A stretch of 51,831 bases of DNA, from contig JAENYD010000017.1 of NCBI GenBank assembly GCA_016842005.1, positions 1-51,831 of the forward strand, read 5' to 3'. Both the position numbers and the translations under genes were made by a program. Source of the stretch: Clostridium thermobutyricum. Lineage in GTDB: Bacteria; Bacillota; Clostridia; Ch29. The notes beneath the pieces were generated by a model. The model did no database searches. It was given only the letters and a program-made list of their open reading frames with translations, and was not told the origin of the DNA. Positions 8,222 through 17,625 of this stretch are shown here, piece after piece. The first letter of the stretch is position 1. Every line of letters begins with the position of its first letter.

Positions 8222-8349
8222 ACTTTCAGGTTGTTTACCCGATGGCTACCGCCGCTAATACTCCCGTCCTCTCAGGCGGGCGATAAGCGGCGCTACGCCC
8301 CTGGATAACGGATTCTGAGCTTCAGAAGGGGTAAAACCCCCGCCTGAAG
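8222..8349 (-). repeat. Structured repeat, resembles a solo IS200/IS605 end
   Basis: This 128-bp segment separates the radical SAM stop from smc. On the minus strand it holds a hairpin at 8349-8320 (CTTCAG with CTGAAG outside, GGGGT with ACCCC inside) that begins right after the stop. A second hairpin lies at 8292-8250 (CGCCGCT with AGCGGCG, CCCG with CGGG). The CTTCAGGCGGGGG motif and paired subterminal hairpins recall the ends of IS605/tnpB elements, but no transposase is present. That match rests on memory, not on alignment. It could also be an mRNA-processing or attenuator structure. Confidence 0.4.
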
Positions 8350-9429
8350 TTAAGAATCCTTTTTATCTCTCAACAATGCCCTATAGTTGATATCCATACT
8401 ATTACCGCCATGGCTGAATCTTATACTGGTTTTATCCAGGTCCGTGTTGGCCGTTACTTTGAATCTCATGTGAGGATAAAGGCTGTTCAGCTTGTCAATA
8501 CTCTCCCTGCCAATTCCTATCACAGTTGACACCATTGAAGGATGTACCTCCAGCCGCATTTCACCCGAACACAAATCCTTTTCCTGTTTTAGAACTTTCA
8601 GTATAATCTTTCGCAGGAGGGCCGACTCTACCAGCTGGCGGAAGGCAGGATGAAAGGGCCCTGCCACTATGTCTCCGCCCGAAGTTATCCGGTCTGTGGG
8701 CTGCAGTCCTATCCGTATGACAGCAATATCTTCCCTTAAGAAAATCTCCATGAGATCCCGGCAAATATCTACTGCTTCCTCTATATCAAGGGGTACGTAC
8801 TCCCCCTTTTTATACATGTTCTCCAGTCGGGTATCTTTAATAACAAGGGTGGGATATATTCTTACAAAGTCAGGTTTAAGGCGGGCTATCTCTACGGCTG
8901 TTTTTACATCCTTCTCCCGTCTGTCCCCCGGTAGTCCAATCATCATCTGGAGCCCCAGCCTGAATCCCCGGTCATGAATCATGCCGGCGGCTCTCCTTAC
9001 ATCTTCGGAAGTATGTCCCCTGCAGCTTTTTTCTAATACATGGTCATCCATGGACTGGACCCCGATTTCTATGGTCTCCACTCTATAGCATCTGAGCATT
9101 TCAAGTATATCGCTGTTTATATAGTCCGGTCTTGTGGACAGCCTTATGGCATCAATCAGTCCCCTGTCAAGGGCGGTCTTTGCCTGCTCCAGCAGCTTTT
9201 GCTGAAGCTCCAGGGGAATCCCTGTGAAACTGCCTCCGAAAAAAGCCGCTTCCACCCGTTCAGGTACCGATTTAAACGTGGCCACATACTGCTCTATGGT
9301 TGGCATTATCTCGTCCGGGGTGACACCCTCATCCTGACCGGTTATCCGGTTCTGATTACAGAATACGCAGTCAAAGGGGCACCCTGTATGGGGAATAAAA
9401 AACGGTATGATATAATAAGATTTTGACAT
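8350..9429 (-). CDS. Elp3-like radical SAM protein
   Basis: The protein (359 residues) has the radical SAM cluster Cys17-X3-Cys21-X2-Cys24 in GCPFDCVFCNQ, the GG-type motif FFGGSFTGIP, and a barrel with IEIGVQSMDD and LGLQMMIGLPGD. These are the hallmarks of the Elp3 catalytic subfamily. Elp3 proteins modify wobble uridine in tRNA, but that activity also needs a C-terminal acetyltransferase domain. Here the C-terminal 110 residues do not show a GNAT motif, so the substrate is unknown. The ATG follows the rnc stop directly, so the two genes are coupled. Relatives in this place in Clostridia suggest a housekeeping role in RNA or protein metabolism, which is inference. Confidence 0.85.
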   Translation of the reverse strand: MSKSYYIIPFFIPHTGCPFDCVFCNQNRITGQDEGVTPDEIMPTIEQYVATFKSVPERVEAAFFGGSFTGIPLELQQKLLEQAKTALDRGLIDAIRLSTRPDYINSDILEMLRCYRVETIEIGVQSMDDHVLEKSCRGHTSEDVRRAAGMIHDRGFRLGLQMMIGLPGDRREKDVKTAVEIARLKPDFVRIYPTLVIKDTRLENMYKKGEYVPLDIEEAVDICRDLMEIFLREDIAVIRIGLQPTDRITSGGDIVAGPFHPAFRQLVESALLRKIILKVLKQEKDLCSGEMRLEVHPSMVSTVIGIGRESIDKLNSLYPHMRFKVTANTDLDKTSIRFSHGGNSMDINYRALLRDKKDS

Positions 9430-10134
9430 TTACTTCACCAGCTTGTCCAGGGCTTCGCGGGCGGCATCCTGCTCCGCTTCTTTCTTGCTTTTGCCTGTGC
9501 CTTCACCCCATATTTCATTTCCTATCCATACTTTGACATAAAATGTCTTGTCATGGTCGGGACCTGTCTGGCGGACCAGCCTGTATTCTATCGGTTTGCC
9601 GGTCTCGGACTGTATTTTTTCCTGCAGACAGGTTTTGAAGTCATAATGAACGTCACCATTCACAATGTCTATTGTCCCGTCTTTAATATGCTTGATGGCA
9701 AATTCCTTTGCCTTCTCATATCCGCCGTCAAGGTATATGGCACCTATGACTGCCTCAAAGGCATCGGCTAGTATGGACGGCCTTTTCCTGCCTCCCGTGG
9801 CATCTTCGCCTTTGCCCAGCAGCAGGAAGCGACCCAGTCCGATTCTTTGTGCATACACGGCAAGGGCTTGTCCCCTCACCGCCGAAGCCCTCATCTTTGT
9901 GAGACTGCCTTCGGAATAATGCGGAAAACGGTAGTAAAGATATTCGCTGGCAATCATTTCCAATACTGCATCTCCCAGAAACTCCAGTCTTTCATTGTAC
10001 TCCTGGACCGACAGCTCTTTTTCGTTTGCAAAAGAACTGTGAGTAAGAGCATAATTCAGCAAATGGACATTTCCGAAAGAATAACCTATCCTGTCCTGAA
10101 ATTCTGCCAGTTCAGCCAATCTTTCATCCTTCAT
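9430..10134 (-). CDS. rnc: Ribonuclease III
   Basis: RNase III cuts double-stranded RNA in rRNA and mRNA processing. The 234 residues carry the signature ERLEFLGDAVLEMI with catalytic acidic residues, the second acidic site DAFEAVIGAIYLDGG, and a C-terminal double-stranded RNA-binding domain ending GKSKKEAEQDAAREAL. The ATG at 10134 gives the usual family length. The open frame extends upstream, but those residues are not family-like. AAAGGA lies 12 bases before the ATG, rather far. It is the first gene of the rnc-rSAM-smc-ftsY operon, with its own promoter at 10213-10240, separated from the fab operon by a strong terminator. Confidence 0.95.
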   Translation of the reverse strand: MKDERLAELAEFQDRIGYSFGNVHLLNYALTHSSFANEKELSVQEYNERLEFLGDAVLEMIASEYLYYRFPHYSEGSLTKMRASAVRGQALAVYAQRIGLGRFLLLGKGEDATGGRKRPSILADAFEAVIGAIYLDGGYEKAKEFAIKHIKDGTIDIVNGDVHYDFKTCLQEKIQSETGKPIEYRLVRQTGPDHDKTFYVKVWIGNEIWGEGTGKSKKEAEQDAAREALDKLVK

Positions 10135-10212
10135 AGCCAAAAGTGATCCTTTCCTTTCCTTATGTCCTCTGCAAAACAATGCTGTTGACATTATCCTGCA
10201 CAAAACACAGTG

Positions 10213-10240
10213 ATTATAGTACATCTTTTTCTTTAACCAA
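10213..10240 (-). promoter_or_regulatory. Promoter for rnc-rSAM-smc-ftsY
   Basis: Minus-strand TTGGTT (10235-10240) and TATAAT (10213-10218) are 16 bases apart. The -10 box is perfect. It lies between the fabF terminator and the rnc start, about 80 bases upstream of rnc. Confidence 0.6.
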
Positions 10241-10325
10241 GGAATAGTATAACATAACACTATATAGTTTAACTGTTCAGCAACTTATTTTCAACACCTG
10301 AAATACCTTTCGCCCATTCCGCCCC

Positions 10326-10363
10326 AAAATGTAGAGAATAGGGACAGTGCCCTATTCTCTACA
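10326..10363 (-). terminator. Terminator after fabF, 14-bp perfect stem
   Basis: TGTAGAGAATAGGG (10330-10343) and CCCTATTCTCTACA (10350-10363) pair perfectly around ACAGTG. On the minus strand TTTT follows. The fabF stop codon (10359-10361) lies inside the stem. The stem is long enough for RNase III, whose gene comes next. Confidence 0.65.
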
Positions 10364-11597
10364 CAAATTTCCTGAAACAGAGGGTTGCGTTATGTCCGCC
10401 GAAGCCCAGGGAATTGGAGATAGCTATATCTATCTCCTTTTTAATCCCTTCATTGGGAACATAGTAAAGGTCACATTCAGGGTCCGGGGTTGTGTAATTT
10501 ATTGTTGGTGGTATAAATCCATCGTATAATGCCAGTATTGAAGCTATTGCCTCTATGGCTCCTGCCGCCCCCAGCAGGTGGCCGGTCATGGATTTGGTGG
10601 AACTGACAGCCAGTTTGGGAGCATGGGCTCCGAAAACGGATTTTATGGCTGCAGTTTCAAATTTATCATTAAGCTCTGTTGAAGTGCCGTGGGCATTGAT
10701 ATAATCCACTTCCTCAGGTGAAACTCCGGCATCATCCAGGGCCATTCTCATTGCTCGGGCTGCCCCTGTTCCTCCGGGAGCCGGCGCGGTTATGTGATAG
10801 GCATCGGCGGTCATCCCGTATCCGGCTATTTCTCCGTATATGACTGCTCCTCTTTTCAGTGCGTGTTCCAGTTCTTCCAGGATCAGCACCCCGGCGCCTT
10901 CTCCCAGGATAAATCCGTCCCTGTCCTTATCAAAGGGCCTGCTGGCCCCTTTCGGGTCGTGGTTCCGTGTTGACAGGGCCTTCATGGAACAGAATCCTCC
11001 GATGGCTATAGGGGTAACCGCTGCCTCTGAACCACCGGTAATCATCATGTCGGCGTCCCCTCTCTGGATTACCTTGAAGGCATCACCAATCGCATTGGTA
11101 CCGGAGGCGCATGCGGAAACCACCGTTTCGTTGGGACCTTCGGCGCCAAATATTATGGAAATCTGACCGGCAGCCATATTTGAAATCATCATGGGAATAA
11201 AGAAAGGACTTATCCTGGACGGGCCTTTGTCAAACATTACGGCAAATTGATTTTCCAGTGTTTCAATGCCGCCTATTCCGGAACCCAGGACCACACCAAG
11301 CCTGTTCCTGTCAATCTGGTCCATATTTATCCGCCCGTCTTCAAAGGCCATTCTTGTAGCTGCAATAGCATACTGGGTAAACGTATCCATTCTCCTGGCC
11401 TCTTTTTTGTCTATAAAATCAACGGGATTAAAGTCGTTAACCTCAGCGGCAATCTGGGTTGTAAAATTCTGAGCATCGAATTTTGTTATTCTGTCAACTC
11501 CACACACTCCGTTCTTTATCGCATCCCAGAATTTGTTCTTTCCCATTCCCACCGGGGTGACCGCTCCCAATCCTGTGACCACAACTCGTCTCTTCAA
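10359..11597 (-). CDS. fabF: 3-oxoacyl-[ACP] synthase II (KAS II)
   Basis: FabF condenses malonyl-ACP with growing acyl-ACP in fatty-acid elongation. The protein of 412 residues has the Cys-His-His triad in order: [25 protein letters not shown] and [15 protein letters not shown]. It ends with the glycine-rich [15 protein letters not shown]. The start is the TTG at 11597, with GGGGAGGG seven bases upstream, giving [17 protein letters not shown] as the mature-looking N-terminus. The 26 codons that could precede it lack family similarity. It is the last gene of the FapR operon, 110 bases after acpP, and its stop is buried in the terminator stem. Confidence 0.96.
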   Translation of the reverse strand: MKRRVVVTGLGAVTPVGMGKNKFWDAIKNGVCGVDRITKFDAQNFTTQIAAEVNDFNPVDFIDKKEARRMDTFTQYAIAATRMAFEDGRINMDQIDRNRLGVVLGSGIGGIETLENQFAVMFDKGPSRISPFFIPMMISNMAAGQISIIFGAEGPNETVVSACASGTNAIGDAFKVIQRGDADMMITGGSEAAVTPIAIGGFCSMKALSTRNHDPKGASRPFDKDRDGFILGEGAGVLILEELEHALKRGAVIYGEIAGYGMTADAYHITAPAPGGTGAARAMRMALDDAGVSPEEVDYINAHGTSTELNDKFETAAIKSVFGAHAPKLAVSSTKSMTGHLLGAAGAIEAIASILALYDGFIPPTINYTTPDPECDLYYVPNEGIKKEIDIAISNSLGFGGHNATLCFRKFV

Positions 11598-11675
11598 ATG
11601 GTATCCCTCCCCTGATATATATGAGCTGTATATATTATCAAATCCATGCGATATGTGATTTGATGCATACTTCAT

Positions 11676-11703
11676 GAAAGCCCCGATATGTATCGGGACT
11701 TTC
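11676..11703 (-). other. Long hairpin between acpP and fabF
   Basis: GAAAGTCCCGATA and TATCGGGGCTTTC (minus strand) form a 13-bp stem with one G-U pair and a 2-base spacer. No T-tract follows, so it is not a normal terminator. It may be a processing or stabilising stem that sets acpP apart from fabF in the mRNA, or a partial attenuator. Confidence 0.5.
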
Positions 11704-11707
11704 CGGT

Positions 11708-11935
11708 TTACTTGTTATTCTTTATGTAGTCAACAACATCTCCGACAGTAACAATTTTTTCGGCGTCCTCATCGGGAATCTCCATATCGAATTCCTCTTC
11801 CAGGGCCATTATAAGCTCAACTATATCCAGAGAATCGGCTCCCAGGTCATCTATGAAAGAAGCCTCAGGAACAACTTCATCCTCATCAACGCCTAACTGT
11901 TCGGCAACTATTTCCTTTACTTTATTCAGCGGCAT
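11708..11935 (-). CDS. acpP: Acyl carrier protein
   Basis: ACP carries acyl chains on a phosphopantetheine arm through fatty-acid synthesis. The 75 residues are highly acidic, and the arm attaches to Ser35 in [11 protein letters not shown]. The start at 11935 follows GGAGGTGA by six bases. The larger open frame upstream is not real. It lies between fabG and fabF, as in many bacteria, with a strong hairpin just downstream. A separate stable acpP message, which cells need in excess, would fit that hairpin but is inference. Confidence 0.97.
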   Translation of the reverse strand: MPLNKVKEIVAEQLGVDEDEVVPEASFIDDLGADSLDIVELIMALEEEFDMEIPDEDAEKIVTVGDVVDYIKNNK

Positions 11936-11984
11936 TTTGTCACCTCCTTCCAGGGACTTACTACTAAAATATATATTAAATATA

Positions 11985-12731
11985 TTACATAACCATTCCA
12001 CCGTCAACGTTAATTGTTTGACCTGTAATATATGCAGCTGCATCACTGCACAGGAACGCCACAGCAGCAGCCACATCCTCCGGCTTCCCCGCCCTTCCGA
12101 CGGGTATGCTCCCAAGCATGGATTCCCGAATTTCAGCCGGCAGCACATCAGTCATGTCCGTTTCAATAAATCCGGGGGCAACGGCATTAACGGTTATCCC
12201 TCTGCTGCCCAGTTCCCGGGCCGCCGCCTTTGTAAGACCTATAACCCCTGCCTTTGACGCACAGTAATTGACCTGGCCTGCGTTGCCCGTAATGCCCACC
12301 ACCGAAGACATGTTTATAATCCTTCCCCATTTCTGTTTCATCATTATTCGGGTAACCGCCCTGGTACAGTTGAACACTCCCGACAGATTGGTATCTATAA
12401 CCTCCTGCCAGTCGCTGTCCTTCATCCTCATGATCAGTGTGTCCCTTGTTATCCCGGCATTATTAACAAGTATATGAACTGTCCCGAATTTTTCCACTGC
12501 CCTGTTCACTAATTCTTTTGCCTGGTCAGGGTCTGCTACATCGCCCTGAAAGACCGCAGCTTTCACCCCCGTCTTTTCGATTTCGCGGGCTACTTTCTGA
12601 GCTGCATCCATATTCCGGGAATAGTTGATCACTATATTGGCTCCCAGTTGCCCGAGGGTCAGGGCAATAGCCTTGCCAATACCTCTTGAACCCCCCGTTA
12701 CCAGGGCAACCTTTCCTTTTAAATCGAACAT
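11985..12731 (-). CDS. fabG: 3-oxoacyl-[ACP] reductase
   Basis: FabG reduces 3-ketoacyl-ACP with NADPH. This is a short-chain dehydrogenase of 248 residues with the cofactor loop TGGSRGIG (12-19), NNAG near residue 89, the catalytic Ser in MSSVVGITG, and the YxxxK pair in YCASKAG. The C-terminus has the usual [13 protein letters not shown]. Its first 13 bases overlap the end of fabD, showing translational coupling in the fab operon. Confidence 0.97.
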   Translation of the reverse strand: MFDLKGKVALVTGGSRGIGKAIALTLGQLGANIVINYSRNMDAAQKVAREIEKTGVKAAVFQGDVADPDQAKELVNRAVEKFGTVHILVNNAGITRDTLIMRMKDSDWQEVIDTNLSGVFNCTRAVTRIMMKQKWGRIINMSSVVGITGNAGQVNYCASKAGVIGLTKAAARELGSRGITVNAVAPGFIETDMTDVLPAEIRESMLGSIPVGRAGKPEDVAAAVAFLCSDAAAYITGQTINVDGGMVM

Positions 12732-13669
12732 TTCACACCCTCCAGCCTGTATAAAGTTTTTTCAAGGCTTTGCATATCTTCTATATTGTATACATTGACA
12801 TTCCTGTCCATTTTCTTCAGGAAAGCAGTCAGCGCCCTGCCAGGCCCCAGTTCGATAAAGGTGTCCGCTCCCATGTCAAGCATCTTTCTCATGCTGTCTT
12901 CCCATAATACAGGACTGCTTACCTGCTCCACCAGATTATTTACAATGTGGTCGCTGCACAGTTCTTCCATAGCATTCACATTTGCTATAACCGGTATACT
13001 GGCATTTTTTACTTCTATTTCTGCCAGGTCCCGGGACAGCCTCTCTCCTGCAGGTTTGAGAAGGCTACAGTGGAAAGGAGCACTTACCGGCAATATAACG
13101 GCCTTTTTTGCACCTTTTTCCCGGGCAATCTCCACTGCCTTTTCCACAGCCGCCACTTCGCCGGATATGACAATCTGTCCCGGACAGTTATAATTGGCAG
13201 CTTCCACCACGCCCAGATCTGAAGCCAGCCGACAGCATTCCAGCACCTTATCCCTTTCCAGACCCATTACTGCCGCCATGGTGCCAACCCCCATCGGAAC
13301 TGTCTCCTGCATGTATTTGCCCCTTTTTTTCACCAGCCTTACCGCATCTTCAAATTCCATTACCCCGGCAGTAACCAGGGAAGCATACTCACCGAGACTT
13401 AGTCCCGCAGTCACACAAGGCTTTATACCCCTTGCAACCAATTCCCGCATAACTGCAACACTGAAAGTCAGGATTGCCGGCTGGGTATTCTCGGTTTCTT
13501 TCAGCCTATCTTCCGGCCCTTGGAAGCAGAGCTCTTTAATACTGAAACCCAGGGCACGGTCGGCCGTGTCAAATGTTTCCGCTACTACAGGCAGATTATC
13601 GTACATCTCTTTCCCCATGCCAACGTACTGGGCCCCCTGTCCCGGAAAAACAAATGCAATATTTGTCAT
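12719..13669 (-). CDS. fabD: Malonyl-CoA:ACP transacylase
   Basis: FabD moves malonyl from CoA to ACP, supplying the extender unit. The 316 residues begin [19 protein letters not shown]. The nucleophile Ser is in [11 protein letters not shown], where Leu replaces the His of the common GHSLG motif. The catalytic His is in [11 protein letters not shown], and the region with VIANVNA follows. The ATG at 13669 has GGGAGG seven bases upstream, and a TTG two codons before is too close to it. The gene overlaps fabG and follows fabK by 33 bases. Confidence 0.96.
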   Translation of the reverse strand: MTNIAFVFPGQGAQYVGMGKEMYDNLPVVAETFDTADRALGFSIKELCFQGPEDRLKETENTQPAILTFSVAVMRELVARGIKPCVTAGLSLGEYASLVTAGVMEFEDAVRLVKKRGKYMQETVPMGVGTMAAVMGLERDKVLECCRLASDLGVVEAANYNCPGQIVISGEVAAVEKAVEIAREKGAKKAVILPVSAPFHCSLLKPAGERLSRDLAEIEVKNASIPVIANVNAMEELCSDHIVNNLVEQVSSPVLWEDSMRKMLDMGADTFIELGPGRALTAFLKKMDRNVNVYNIEDMQSLEKTLYRLEGVKCSI

Positions 13670-13702
13670 GTTCAAACCTCCCTATGGATACTGTGGTTCT
13701 TC

Positions 13703-14695
13703 TTATTCGTAACCTGACCAGATATTGGCATACACAGACCCGTTATTCCGGTCAGATACCAGCTTCTTCATCATCTCTACCACCGGAACTGTTTCACTTA
13801 TCAGTTCCTCCATTATACTTTTAACAGGCTTTATATCCTTAATCATGCCTGCCACCTGTCCGGCCATTACCGAACCACCTTTTGTGTTGCCTTCCACAAC
13901 AGCTTCTCGTAACTTGCCGGCCCCCAGTTTTTCAATTTCTTCTACAGAGGCGCCTTTTTGTTCCAGTTTTTCAAAATCCCTTGTCAGTTTATTCTTGAGG
14001 CATCTTACCGGATGGCCGGTACTCCTGCCGGTAACCACAGCATCCCTGTCCTTTGCTTCCACTATTGCCCTCTTATATTCAGGGTGGGCTGTGCATTCCT
14101 CTGTACACACAAAACGGGTTCCCAGTTGAACCCCTTCCGCCCCCAGGGCAAAAGCCGCCACTATCCCCCTGGCGTCCGCTATGCCCCCGGCTGCAATCAC
14201 GGGAATGCTCACCGCATCCGCTATCTGGGGAACAAGGACCATGGTTGTAAGCTCCCCAATGTGCCCGCCGGCTTCGGTACCTTCAACCACCAGTGCATCC
14301 ACTCCAAGGGTTTCCATTCTCCTGGCAAGGGCCACGCTGGGAACCACAGGGATAATCTTAGAGTTTATTCCTTTTAGTCTTGAAATATATTTACCCGGGT
14401 TTCCCGCACCGGTGGTAACTACAGGTACCCTGCTACTGCATATAACATCCATCACTTCTTCCACAAAGGGAGAAAGCAGCATTACATTTACGCCAAAAGG
14501 CTTGTCGGTCATCTGTTTTGCCTTCTTGATCTCCTTTTCAACGACCTCTGCCGGAGCATTGCCTGCCCCTATAAGTCCCAATCCACCCGCATTGGAAACA
14601 GCGGCAGCCAGTTCGGCTGTTGCCACCCAGGCCATACCGCCCTGTATGATAGGGTATTTTATTCCCAGTATATCGCACACTCTGGTATGCAGCAT
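13703..14695 (-). CDS. fabK: Enoyl-[ACP] reductase II (FMN-dependent)
   Basis: FabK performs the last reduction of each elongation cycle with FMN and NAD(P)H, in place of FabI. The 330-residue TIM-barrel protein begins MLHTRVCDILGIKYPIIQGGM. It has SNAGGLGLIG, VEGTEAGGHIGE, the FMN-phosphate region VIAAGGIADARG, and LGAEGVQLGTRFVCTEE, all typical of the nitronate monooxygenase/FabK family. The ATG at 14695 has GAGGTG six bases upstream. Its place between fabH and fabD separates it from nitronate monooxygenases, which are the alternative by sequence. Confidence 0.93.
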   Translation of the reverse strand: MLHTRVCDILGIKYPIIQGGMAWVATAELAAAVSNAGGLGLIGAGNAPAEVVEKEIKKAKQMTDKPFGVNVMLLSPFVEEVMDVICSSRVPVVTTGAGNPGKYISRLKGINSKIIPVVPSVALARRMETLGVDALVVEGTEAGGHIGELTTMVLVPQIADAVSIPVIAAGGIADARGIVAAFALGAEGVQLGTRFVCTEECTAHPEYKRAIVEAKDRDAVVTGRSTGHPVRCLKNKLTRDFEKLEQKGASVEEIEKLGAGKLREAVVEGNTKGGSVMAGQVAGMIKDIKPVKSIMEELISETVPVVEMMKKLVSDRNNGSVYANIWSGYE

Positions 14696-14713
14696 TAACA
14701 GCACCTCACTTCT

Positions 14714-15721
14714 TTATGTTGTTGCCTTGTTCCATTTCATTACACATGAGCCCCAGGTGAGACCTCCTCCGAATCCAACCAGTACAAGTACATCGTCTTT
14801 TTTAACCTTGCCCTCTCGGACTGCTTCATCCAGAGCGACCGGTATTGAAGCAGCTGACATATTACCGTATTTCTGAAGATTAACATATACTTTATCCATA
14901 TCCACTTTCAATCTTTTGGATGCTGCCTTGACAATCCTTATATTGGCCTGGTGCGGTATCAGATAATCTATATCGCCGGTGGACATGCCCGTATTCCCGA
15001 GGACTTTTTCTGTAGCTTCAACCATAATATTTACTGCAAACTTATATACCTCCTGACCATCCATATATATAAAATGCTTTTTGTTTTTAACAGTCTCAAC
15101 GGTTGCAGGCATTCTCGAACCCCCGGCGGGCTGCGTTAGAACATGCCCTTTCCAGCCTTCGGCTCCAATTGCGACCGACAATATTCCACTACCTTCATCC
15201 ACTTCTTTCAGTACTGCCGCTCCGGCGCCATCTCCGAATAATACACAGGTATTTCTGTCCTCCCAGTTGGTTATCTTTGAAAGGGTATCCGCCCCGATAA
15301 CAAGAACGGTTTTTACTCCTCCTGCCAGAATGAATTTTTCGGCAATAGATATGCCGTATAAAAATCCGGTACATGCCGCCTCAATGTCAAAGGCCGATGC
15401 ATTTACAGCTCCCAGATTGCTCTGCACTATGCAGGCAGTAGATGGAAATGCCATATCGGGGGTAACTGTAGCGACAATAATCATATCGATTTCTTCCGGT
15501 TCCACCCCCGCATCCTCCAGCGCCTTTCTGGCGGCACATGTGGCAATATCCGAGGTTGCCGTTTTATCATCTGTTATACGCCTTTCTTCTATCCCGGTCC
15601 TGCTTCTTATCCATTCATCACTGGTTTCCACTATTTTCTCCAGGTCAAAATTTGTCAAAACCCTTTCAGGAAGGCATGCGCCTGTTCCCACTATGCCAAC
15701 AGATTTTGCAGTGTTCTTCAT
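14714..15721 (-). CDS. fabH: 3-oxoacyl-[ACP] synthase III (KAS III)
   Basis: FabH starts fatty-acid synthesis by condensing an acyl-CoA primer with malonyl-ACP. In its 335 residues the Cys-His-Asn triad is clear: [20 protein letters not shown] and [10 protein letters not shown]. The N-terminus has [16 protein letters not shown] and the end [14 protein letters not shown]. It begins right after plsX, with only a one-base gap between them, and so is strongly coupled to it. Confidence 0.97.
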   Translation of the reverse strand: MKNTAKSVGIVGTGACLPERVLTNFDLEKIVETSDEWIRSRTGIEERRITDDKTATSDIATCAARKALEDAGVEPEEIDMIIVATVTPDMAFPSTACIVQSNLGAVNASAFDIEAACTGFLYGISIAEKFILAGGVKTVLVIGADTLSKITNWEDRNTCVLFGDGAGAAVLKEVDEGSGILSVAIGAEGWKGHVLTQPAGGSRMPATVETVKNKKHFIYMDGQEVYKFAVNIMVEATEKVLGNTGMSTGDIDYLIPHQANIRIVKAASKRLKVDMDKVYVNLQKYGNMSAASIPVALDEAVREGKVKKDDVLVLVGFGGGLTWGSCVMKWNKATT

Positions 15722-15722
15722 C

Positions 15723-16712
15723 TTATACCTCCATATTCACGTCTGACTTGATTTTTTCGAGTACTTTCATGTCTATAAACTTTACAGCCTGCATTACGGC
15801 GTTTTGAACGGCTTTTGCGTCAGAACTGCCATGGGCTTTAATACAGCCTCCGTCCACTCCCAGCAGCGGAGCTCCGCCATATTCTTTGTAATCCATCCTG
15901 GCTTTAAATCTTGTCAATCCCGGTTTAAGCACAGCGGCAGCAATCTTCGCCCCTGTGTTTGCAGTGAATGTCCTTTTCAACTCTGAAAATATGGACATGG
16001 CCAGGCCTTCTGTAAGCTTTAATATTATGTTCCCAACAAAACCGTCACAAACCAGTACGTCTGCCTTTCCCTCGGGTATATCCCTTGCTTCAATGTTCCC
16101 GATAAAGTTCAACCGGGATGTCTGCAAGAGCCTGTAAGTTTCCTTGGTCAACTGATTACCTTTCCCCGGTTCAGTCCCTACATTGACAAGGGCAACCCGC
16201 GGGTTGTCCACAGCCAGTACTCTGTTCATGTACGCAGACCCCATAAGAGCGAACTGCAGCAGATTATTTGGTTTGCAGTCGGCATTTGCTCCTGCATCTA
16301 TTAGCATGGCTCCTCCGCTTAAGGTAGGAATAACGGGAGCCAGAGCAGGCCTGTCAATCCCTTTGATTCTGCCTATACGGAACAGGGCCCCGGCCATTAA
16401 TGCCCCGGTATTACCCGCAGAAATAAAGGCATCGGCTTCACCCTTTTTAACCATATCCATTCCCACGACCATAGAGGAATCTTTCTTTTTCCTGATTGCT
16501 TTTACGGGTTCATCTTCATTAGAGATTACCCCGGGTGCGTCCACAATTGTCAGCCTGTCACCCAAATGATTTTCAGCCAGATTATGTATAACATCTTTTC
16601 GGCCTATCAGTGCAATTTTACATCTTTCATCTTTATCCATGACGCTGATACAGCCTTTTACAATCTCATGGGGAGCATTATCACCGCCCATGGCATCAAC
16701 AGCAATTAACAC
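15723..16712 (-). CDS. plsX: Phosphate acyltransferase PlsX
   Basis: PlsX converts acyl-ACP to acyl-phosphate, the donor for PlsY in phospholipid synthesis. The 329 residues open [20 protein letters not shown] and include [26 protein letters not shown] and [15 protein letters not shown], the family blocks. It follows fapR by about 30 bases, the conserved fapR-plsX order, and is the first enzyme gene of the operon. Confidence 0.97.
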   Translation of the reverse strand: MLIAVDAMGGDNAPHEIVKGCISVMDKDERCKIALIGRKDVIHNLAENHLGDRLTIVDAPGVISNEDEPVKAIRKKKDSSMVVGMDMVKKGEADAFISAGNTGALMAGALFRIGRIKGIDRPALAPVIPTLSGGAMLIDAGANADCKPNNLLQFALMGSAYMNRVLAVDNPRVALVNVGTEPGKGNQLTKETYRLLQTSRLNFIGNIEARDIPEGKADVLVCDGFVGNIILKLTEGLAMSIFSELKRTFTANTGAKIAAAVLKPGLTRFKARMDYKEYGGAPLLGVDGGCIKAHGSSDAKAVQNAVMQAVKFIDMKVLEKIKSDVNMEV

Positions 16713-16744
16713 AACCTCACCCCCTGGGGATTAATTTAATCACA

Positions 16745-17308
16745 TCATTCATCCATAGCCACCAGTATAAATTTGCCTCTGAATACTTCTTCCAGCTTCA
16801 GCTTTATCTTAACCCAGACGAAAAATTTATTTCCTCTCTTTCTCACCACTTCTGCGCTGGCCACCAGTTTGTTTCCCGACCTGACCGGCCTTTTATACTT
16901 TATGTTGGCTACACCGATGAGGGCGACATCAGCATCAATAACTGCAATTGCCAGGGACTCCGCCTGTGCATAAATAAACTGCCCCCTTACGATGTTTGTT
17001 TTTTCAAAAACCATGGTACTGTCAGGCTCAAGTATGGAAATTCCCCTCTTGCCCAGCTCAAGGTCCACCAGTTCACCTACAATTTCTTTGCCGGTAATGG
17101 ACCTCACTCTGGAATAATTTTTCTCGGCCACATTTTTTATTCGTTCCCGAAGTTCGGGTATTCCCAGTTCCATTCTGTCCAGTCTGATTGTCTGTATGCT
17201 GACAGAAAACAATTCCGAGAGCTCTTCATCCGTTACAAAAGGATCCTTTTCGATTCTGTCCATCAGACTTTTCTGTCTCTCTTTTTTTGCCATTCCCCTT
17301 CTGGCCAA
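16745..17308 (-). CDS. fapR: Fatty-acid and phospholipid regulator FapR
   Basis: FapR represses lipid-synthesis genes and is released by malonyl-CoA. Its N-terminal third has the winged HTH ([24 protein letters not shown]), and the rest is a hot-dog fold with [11 protein letters not shown] and [20 protein letters not shown]. The TTG at 17308, six bases after GAGGTG, gives 187 residues, close to the Bacillus length. GTG at 17317 and ATG at 17293 are alternatives. It leads the fab operon, and a FapR box lies over its predicted transcription start, so autorepression of the whole operon is expected. Confidence 0.95.
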   Translation of the reverse strand: MARRGMAKKERQKSLMDRIEKDPFVTDEELSELFSVSIQTIRLDRMELGIPELRERIKNVAEKNYSRVRSITGKEIVGELVDLELGKRGISILEPDSTMVFEKTNIVRGQFIYAQAESLAIAVIDADVALIGVANIKYKRPVRSGNKLVASAEVVRKRGNKFFVWVKIKLKLEEVFRGKFILVAMDE

Positions 17309-17334
17309 ATGGCTCACCTCATTTGTTACTTGTA

Positions 17335-17386
17335 TTTAGTACCTGATACTAATAATAAGTATACATTAATCGCTCATGGAAATCAA
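17335..17386 (-). promoter_or_regulatory. Promoter and FapR operator of the fatty-acid operon
   Basis: Minus-strand TTGATT (17381-17386) and TATACT (17358-17363) are 17 bases apart. Immediately downstream, TTAGTATCAGGTACTAA (17336-17352) matches the FapR box, an inverted TTAGTA repeat with a central TACC-type core. The box would cover the transcription start, so bound FapR should block initiation. Confidence 0.85.
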
Positions 17387-17400
17387 CACAAAAAAAGATA

Positions 17401-17431
17401 AAAAAAATAGTAACGGTTAAACCATTACTAT
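17401..17431 (-). terminator. Terminator after rpmF
   Basis: ATAGTAATGG and CCGTTACTAT pair around TTTAA on the minus strand and are followed by a run of T. It ends the yceD-rpmF unit just before the fapR promoter and overlaps the bases next to the rpmF stop. Confidence 0.75.
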
Positions 17432-17608
17432 TTATTCGTTGCTTACAATTTCTTTACCCTTATAGTATCCACAGGATTTGCACACCCTATGGGGTAATTT
17501 TAACTCATGGCACTGGGGACAGCTTATAAGGTTGGGTTTTTCCAGCTTCCAGTGAGTTCTTCTTTTATCTCTCCTGGATTTGGATATTCTCCGTTTTGGT
17601 ACTGCCAT
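17432..17608 (-). CDS. rpmF: Ribosomal protein bL32
   Basis: This 58-residue protein of the large ribosomal subunit starts [20 protein letters not shown], the typical basic bL32 N-terminus. It has a zinc ribbon formed by CPQC (30-33) and CKSC (43-46), so it is the zinc-binding form. The start at 17608 has GGGAGG some nine bases upstream. It follows yceD by 17 bases, the widely conserved yceD-rpmF pair, and lies next to the lipid operon as in many bacteria. Confidence 0.95.
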   Translation of the reverse strand: MAVPKRRISKSRRDKRRTHWKLEKPNLISCPQCHELKLPHRVCKSCGYYKGKEIVSNE

Positions 17609-17625
17609 TCTATCTTCCCTCCCTT

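Noticed and set aside
7504-8286. Long plus-strand frame of 260 codons
   Set aside because: It is antisense to the smc N-terminal ATPase, whose motifs are complete, and it resembles no protein.
8350-9429. Coproporphyrinogen oxidase (HemN-like) for the radical SAM gene
   Set aside because: The FCNQ cluster context and the IEIGVQSMDD block fit the Elp3 group better than HemN.
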